Shown one piece after another: positions 6,484 to 9,155 of a DNA stretch of 9,155 nucleotides; positions within the stretch are counted from its first letter, which is position 1; every line of letters starts with the position of its first letter. Source of the DNA: Deltaproteobacteria bacterium UBA6967. GTDB taxonomy: Bacteria; SAR324; NAC60-12. A program made the translations under genes and the position numbers. The stretch lies in assembly GCA_002450295.1 (NCBI GenBank), contig DJYX01000073.1, positions 1 through 9,155 on the forward strand, in the 5' to 3' direction. A model generated the notes under the pieces. That model worked only from the letters and a program-made list of their open reading frames with translations, did no database searches and was not told where the DNA came from.

Positions 6484-7461
6484 TCAGTCCTCAGACTCCT
6501 TGTCAGATCCTGGAAAGCAGACAGCATTGCGTTCGAAAACACGCAGACGAGCGCTACGACTCCGAGGATTTTGCTCGATTTCCTCGGCACCTGCAACAAT
6601 TGGCTTACGCTGCAGAGAGACCCCAAGAGCCTGTCGACCACAAACACAGCGTGGCAAGTCTGATGGACAGCGGCAGGGTCGCTCCCATTCCCGAAATCTC
6701 TGCTTAACGGGACGATCCTCCAAGGAGTGGAAGGAGATGATAGCTAGGCGTCCTCCGGGCCTCAAATTCTCAATCGCGAAGTCGAGCAAGGCATTGATTT
6801 CTTCGGGTTCCTGATTTACTTCCATCCGCAGTGCTTGAAAGGTTTGGGTAGCTGGGTGGAAGTTGGGCTTCTGGAATTTTCTTGGAATCACACGTTCCAC
6901 TAACTCAGCTAAATCTCTGGTTGTGATGAGTGGAGTATTGGTACGATGCTTCACAATGGCACGAGCAATTTGTGGAGCAAAACGCTCTTCTCCGTAAGTT
7001 TGCAGCAGTCTGCGGATTTCAAATTCACTTCGTTGCTGAAGGATCTGTGCGGCTGTTTCCACCTGTCTAAATGGATCCATTCGCATGTCGAGAGGCCCTT
7101 CCTGCAAAAAGGAAAAACCACGCTCTGGAGCTGCCAACTGTTCTGAGGACATCCCCAGGTCTGCAAGTATGAAATCGAAGGAAGTGTCCCACCGCCCAGC
7201 CCAGTACGACAACTCCAGAAAACTAGCCTGTTCAATTGCTGTGACTCCTGGAAATTCAGCGAGTCGGTGGCGTGAGGCCGCTAAGGCCGTAGGGTCACGA
7301 TCAATCCCGTACAGGGTGGCTGTTGGAAATTTCTTCAGCAAAGCCTGTGAGTGACCAGCCCCACCGAGAGTGCAATCAAGTAGGCTTTGGCTATTTGTGG
7401 GCGCAGATGCCACTACTTCTGCCAACAACACGGGGATGTGTCGAAAACAGGGCTTAGACAT
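6484..7461 (-). CDS. rsmH: 16S rRNA (cytosine(1402)-N4)-methyltransferase RsmH
   Basis: RsmH (MraW) transfers a methyl group from S-adenosylmethionine to N4 of C1402 in the 16S rRNA decoding centre. At 325 residues it has family-typical length. Motifs in order are HIPVLL at 8-13, the SAM loop LGGAGHS at 32-38, GIDRD at 52-56, DLGMSSEQL at 101-109, RGFSF plus GPLDMRMDP at 114-130, HPATQTFQALRMEVN at 202-216, ISFHSLEDRPVK at 242-253, the CRCPSDLPRCVCG segment at 263-275, and NPRSRSARLR at 298-307. One oddity is Gln206, where family members normally have Arg (HPATR-TFQ). The start is ATG at 7461, two bases after the upstream TGA. There is no ribosome binding site, so translation probably depends on coupling. 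The gene sits between a TAXI-like gene and a small unknown gene rather than in an mraZ-rsmH-ftsL cluster. Confidence 0.97.
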   Translation of the reverse strand: MSKPCFRHIPVLLAEVVASAPTNSQSLLDCTLGGAGHSQALLKKFPTATLYGIDRDPTALAASRHRLAEFPGVTAIEQASFLELSYWAGRWDTSFDFILADLGMSSEQLAAPERGFSFLQEGPLDMRMDPFRQVETAAQILQQRSEFEIRRLLQTYGEERFAPQIARAIVKHRTNTPLITTRDLAELVERVIPRKFQKPNFHPATQTFQALRMEVNQEPEEINALLDFAIENLRPGGRLAIISFHSLEDRPVKQRFREWERPCRCPSDLPRCVCGRQALGVSLQRKPIVAGAEEIEQNPRSRSARLRVFERNAVCFPGSDKESED

Positions 7462-7463
7462 GG

Positions 7464-8384
7464 TCAGGGGAAACGATAGAAACGACGAGCTACCGGATGA
7501 TATGGGAGCTTTTGCTGATACAGCAGATTGTGTTGAGGAGAGAGATTTCGAAACAGAAAGCGTGGATTAGAAGATTCAGCGTGACCAAACAGACTGCGTA
7601 GCAGGTTATTCACTAAGCTGTCAGGAACAGTCTCGTGAACAACCAGTACTGGGAACTCTGCCAGCAACTGCAAGGCTGGTTGTCCAGCGTAGGTTTCTGC
7701 AGGGAGCGTATAAGAGCGCGTCCAGGGCAGTTGCTGTGTCCAAACTTTCTGCAGAGTATCCTGGGCTTCTGTCAGATAATATCCGGGGAAGTTCAGCAAT
7801 GCTCGAATCTCCTGAAGGGGATAGCTACCCCAACTGAGAAAAACATCTTCTTTGAACCCTTCAAGAGCCTGAATGGTTTCTTTCTGGTGGAACCAGTTTG
7901 TCTCCTGCAACAGTGAAACGGGTGACTGTTCGTCCCAAGCTCTAATGACTTCCAGAGCTTGTAGTGGAGCCCGTACAGTACGTGCAGCTGTCAAGGGCAC
8001 AATCTGAGGTGGCTGCAAGCGGCTGATCAGATATAGCACGTTCGGCCAGAGCACACTCACCACCTTCAATTGAGGATATTCTGGGAGCAACTGCCAAGCT
8101 TCCTGCCCATTGATGATCGCCAGATGCCCTCGCTGATCCCTCATCTGCTCCAGTCGAGCAACTCCATCCATAACGGAAACAGGCTGAAGATCGCTTCCAA
8201 AGCTGACACCTGGCATACTCCAAATTTCTGCCAGATCCTCTGCAAATTGATGGGAGGCTGTGTTTTCAGGACCACTGAGTAACAGGTATTGCTTGGTTTT
8301 CAGGCTAACCTGTGCCAGGACTGGCGTAGCTGCCCACACCAGAAGCATCAGAATCCCAAGACAACGCAAGAAGAGGGAATTCAT
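7464..8384 (-). CDS. TAXI-family (TRAP-type) periplasmic solute-binding-like protein
   Basis: An exported protein of 306 residues, or 309 from the alternative ATG at 8393. The preferred start is ATG at 8384, because it overlaps the mutM stop as ATGA and has GGAT about 7 bases upstream. The N-terminus is a clear Sec signal peptide: MNSLFLR, a hydrophobic core of about 15 residues, then TPVLAQ with cleavage near residue 25. The mature protein follows the TAXI (TRAP-associated extracytoplasmic) layout. It has LLLSGPENTASHQFAEDLAEIW at about 34-55 and GHLAIINGQEAW at 86-97. Then come LKVVSVLWPNVLYLISR at 106-122 and a C-terminal LPAETYAGQ at 227-235 with VLVVHETVPDSLVNNLLRSLF beyond it. It ends in YHPVARRFYR, like the family's HPGAxRYY ending. 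The usual TAXI glycine-rich opening is degenerate (SGPENTAS). No TRAP membrane subunit is in the window. The ligand is unknown, and the protein may have a role outside transport. Confidence 0.75.
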   Translation of the reverse strand: MNSLFLRCLGILMLLVWAATPVLAQVSLKTKQYLLLSGPENTASHQFAEDLAEIWSMPGVSFGSDLQPVSVMDGVARLEQMRDQRGHLAIINGQEAWQLLPEYPQLKVVSVLWPNVLYLISRLQPPQIVPLTAARTVRAPLQALEVIRAWDEQSPVSLLQETNWFHQKETIQALEGFKEDVFLSWGSYPLQEIRALLNFPGYYLTEAQDTLQKVWTQQLPWTRSYTLPAETYAGQPALQLLAEFPVLVVHETVPDSLVNNLLRSLFGHAESSNPRFLFRNLSPQHNLLYQQKLPYHPVARRFYRFP

Positions 8385-9155
8385 TTTTGGCATCCGATGC
8401 AGAAGAAAGTACTGCGTTGCTGCTGCACAATGCGTTGCAAGGGAACCTCACAGCGTGGGCAGGGCTGAGACTCTTTGTCGTAGACCTGGAGAAAATTCTG
8501 AAACTCTCCGGTCTTCTCATCAACCTGCCGAAAATCAGAAACCGAGGTACCGTTATATTCGATAGCAGACAGCAGAATCCGACGAGTATTTTCTACGATA
8601 GCCTGAACGTCCTTCTTTTTCAGAGAATGCGAACTGCGTTGAGGGAGCACACCAGAAGCAAATAGGATCTCAGAAGCGTAGATATTGCCAATTCCAGCAA
8701 CCAGCCGCTGATCCAGTAGAAACGGTTTGATCTCTTTTGAGCTGGCTTTCAATCGAGGATATAGGTAGCGAGCATCGAAATCTTCTGTAAGAGGTTCGGG
8801 CCCCAGTACTTGGAGTTTGAGAATTTCAGTTGCTGAGGGGAAGAGTTCTAGGGTCCCAAAGTTACGCATGTCGGTAAATATCAAAACCTGACCATTGCCC
8901 AACCAGAACCAAGCTCGATCATGAGGGGCGGGTTCTGAAGGAGGATCAGCCACCACGAATTTCCCTGTCATTCGTAAGTGACCTAGCAACACAGATTTGG
9001 GCTCCAGCTGAAACAGCAGATACTTGGCTCTGCGCGTCACGCTCTTGATAGTGTGTCCCTGAATAGCAGCAGCAAAGGCTTGGGGAGTGGAACCTGGAAC
9101 TGTTTTTTCACGATAGACCTCTGCCCGCTGGATCGTCTGGCCAGTGATCAAGCTG
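8381..9155 (-). CDS. mutM: Formamidopyrimidine-DNA glycosylase MutM (Fpg), 5' end outside window
   Basis: MutM excises oxidised purines such as 8-oxoguanine and FapyG and nicks the abasic site. About 257 residues are visible. The frame runs off the window at 9155, and the TTG at 9151 is internal. By alignment with the family, some 17 N-terminal residues are missing, including the catalytic MPELPE start (Pro2, Glu3). Visible landmarks are RRAKYLLFQL with the conserved DNA-phosphate-contacting Lys (codon near 9025), HLRMTGKF, TDMRNFGTLEL with the intercalating-loop Arg, and DQRLVAGIGNIYASEILF with the helix-two-turn-helix Asn. A C-terminal zinc finger, CPRC (codons near 8461-8450) then STFFCIGCQK at the end, gives C-x2-C-x16-C-x2-C. 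The TGA stop at 8383-8381 overlaps the ATG of the TAXI-like gene by 4 bp, so the two are translationally coupled. Identification is firm. Confidence 0.96.
   Translation of the reverse strand, partial: SLITGQTIQRAEVYREKTVPGSTPQAFAAAIQGHTIKSVTRRAKYLLFQLEPKSVLLGHLRMTGKFVVADPPSEPAPHDRAWFWLGNGQVLIFTDMRNFGTLELFPSATEILKLQVLGPEPLTEDFDARYLYPRLKASSKEIKPFLLDQRLVAGIGNIYASEILFASGVLPQRSSHSLKKKDVQAIVENTRRILLSAIEYNGTSVSDFRQVDEKTGEFQNFLQVYDKESQPCPRCEVPLQRIVQQQRSTFFCIGCQK

Noticed and set aside
6483..6647. Upstream extension of the small gene's frame to 6647 (146 aa)
   Set aside because: This part lies entirely within rsmH in another frame. The ATG at 6482 has a good ribosome binding site and sits right after the rsmH stop.
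9149..9151. TTG at 9151 as the start of mutM
   Set aside because: The frame stays open to the window edge, and the essential N-terminal MPELPE segment must lie upstream, so this codon is an internal Leu.

Overview
The window looks like bacterial chromosome of moderate GC, probably from a Gram-negative and perhaps marine proteobacterium or related lineage. The support is a signal-peptide-bearing TAXI-type periplasmic binding protein, a GcvA-like LysR regulator, a XenA-like old yellow enzyme and a DUF2182/DUF1326 pair. The sequence alone does not fix the taxon; a SAR324-like or other marine proteobacterium is only a guess. Gene density is high. There is no rRNA, tRNA, insertion sequence, CRISPR array or phage gene.

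Layout: (1) 16-1457, minus: a two-gene unit of a DUF2182 membrane protein followed 20 bp later by a cysteine-rich DUF1326 protein. (2) 1625-1867, minus: a previously hidden remnant, about 80 codons matching the extreme C-terminus of a di-haem cytochrome c peroxidase (MauG/CCP family). Its upstream part is gone, and it abuts the 3' end of the next gene. (3) 1864-3803: a LysR-type regulator (minus) divergent from an EamA/DMT-family permease (plus). A perfect AT-rich dyad containing a T-N11-A LysR box lies next to the regulator's start codon. (4) 3906-4994, plus: a malate/L-lactate dehydrogenase-superfamily oxidoreductase resembling HcxB (YbiC), facing (5) a XenA/YqjM-type ene-reductase (5047-6168, minus). 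(6) 6207-9155, minus: a tightly packed chain reading mutM (5' end cut by the window edge), a TAXI-like binding protein, rsmH, then a 91-aa unknown protein. The chain is joined by a 4-bp ATGA overlap, a 2-bp gap and a 1-bp gap. The ene-reductase begins only 38 bp further on and may be co-transcribed.

Functionally, the right half joins genome maintenance (MutM, oxidised-base repair) and ribosome maturation (RsmH, 16S C1402 methylation) to an orphan periplasmic binding protein and an unrecognised small protein. RsmH is not followed by ftsL as in the usual dcw cluster. The middle looks like a small uptake-or-export plus redox region under a LysR regulator. The most rewarding items for a second look are the truncated cytochrome peroxidase, the operator dyad, the orphan TAXI protein in a mutM-rsmH operon, and the small protein coupled to rsmH.
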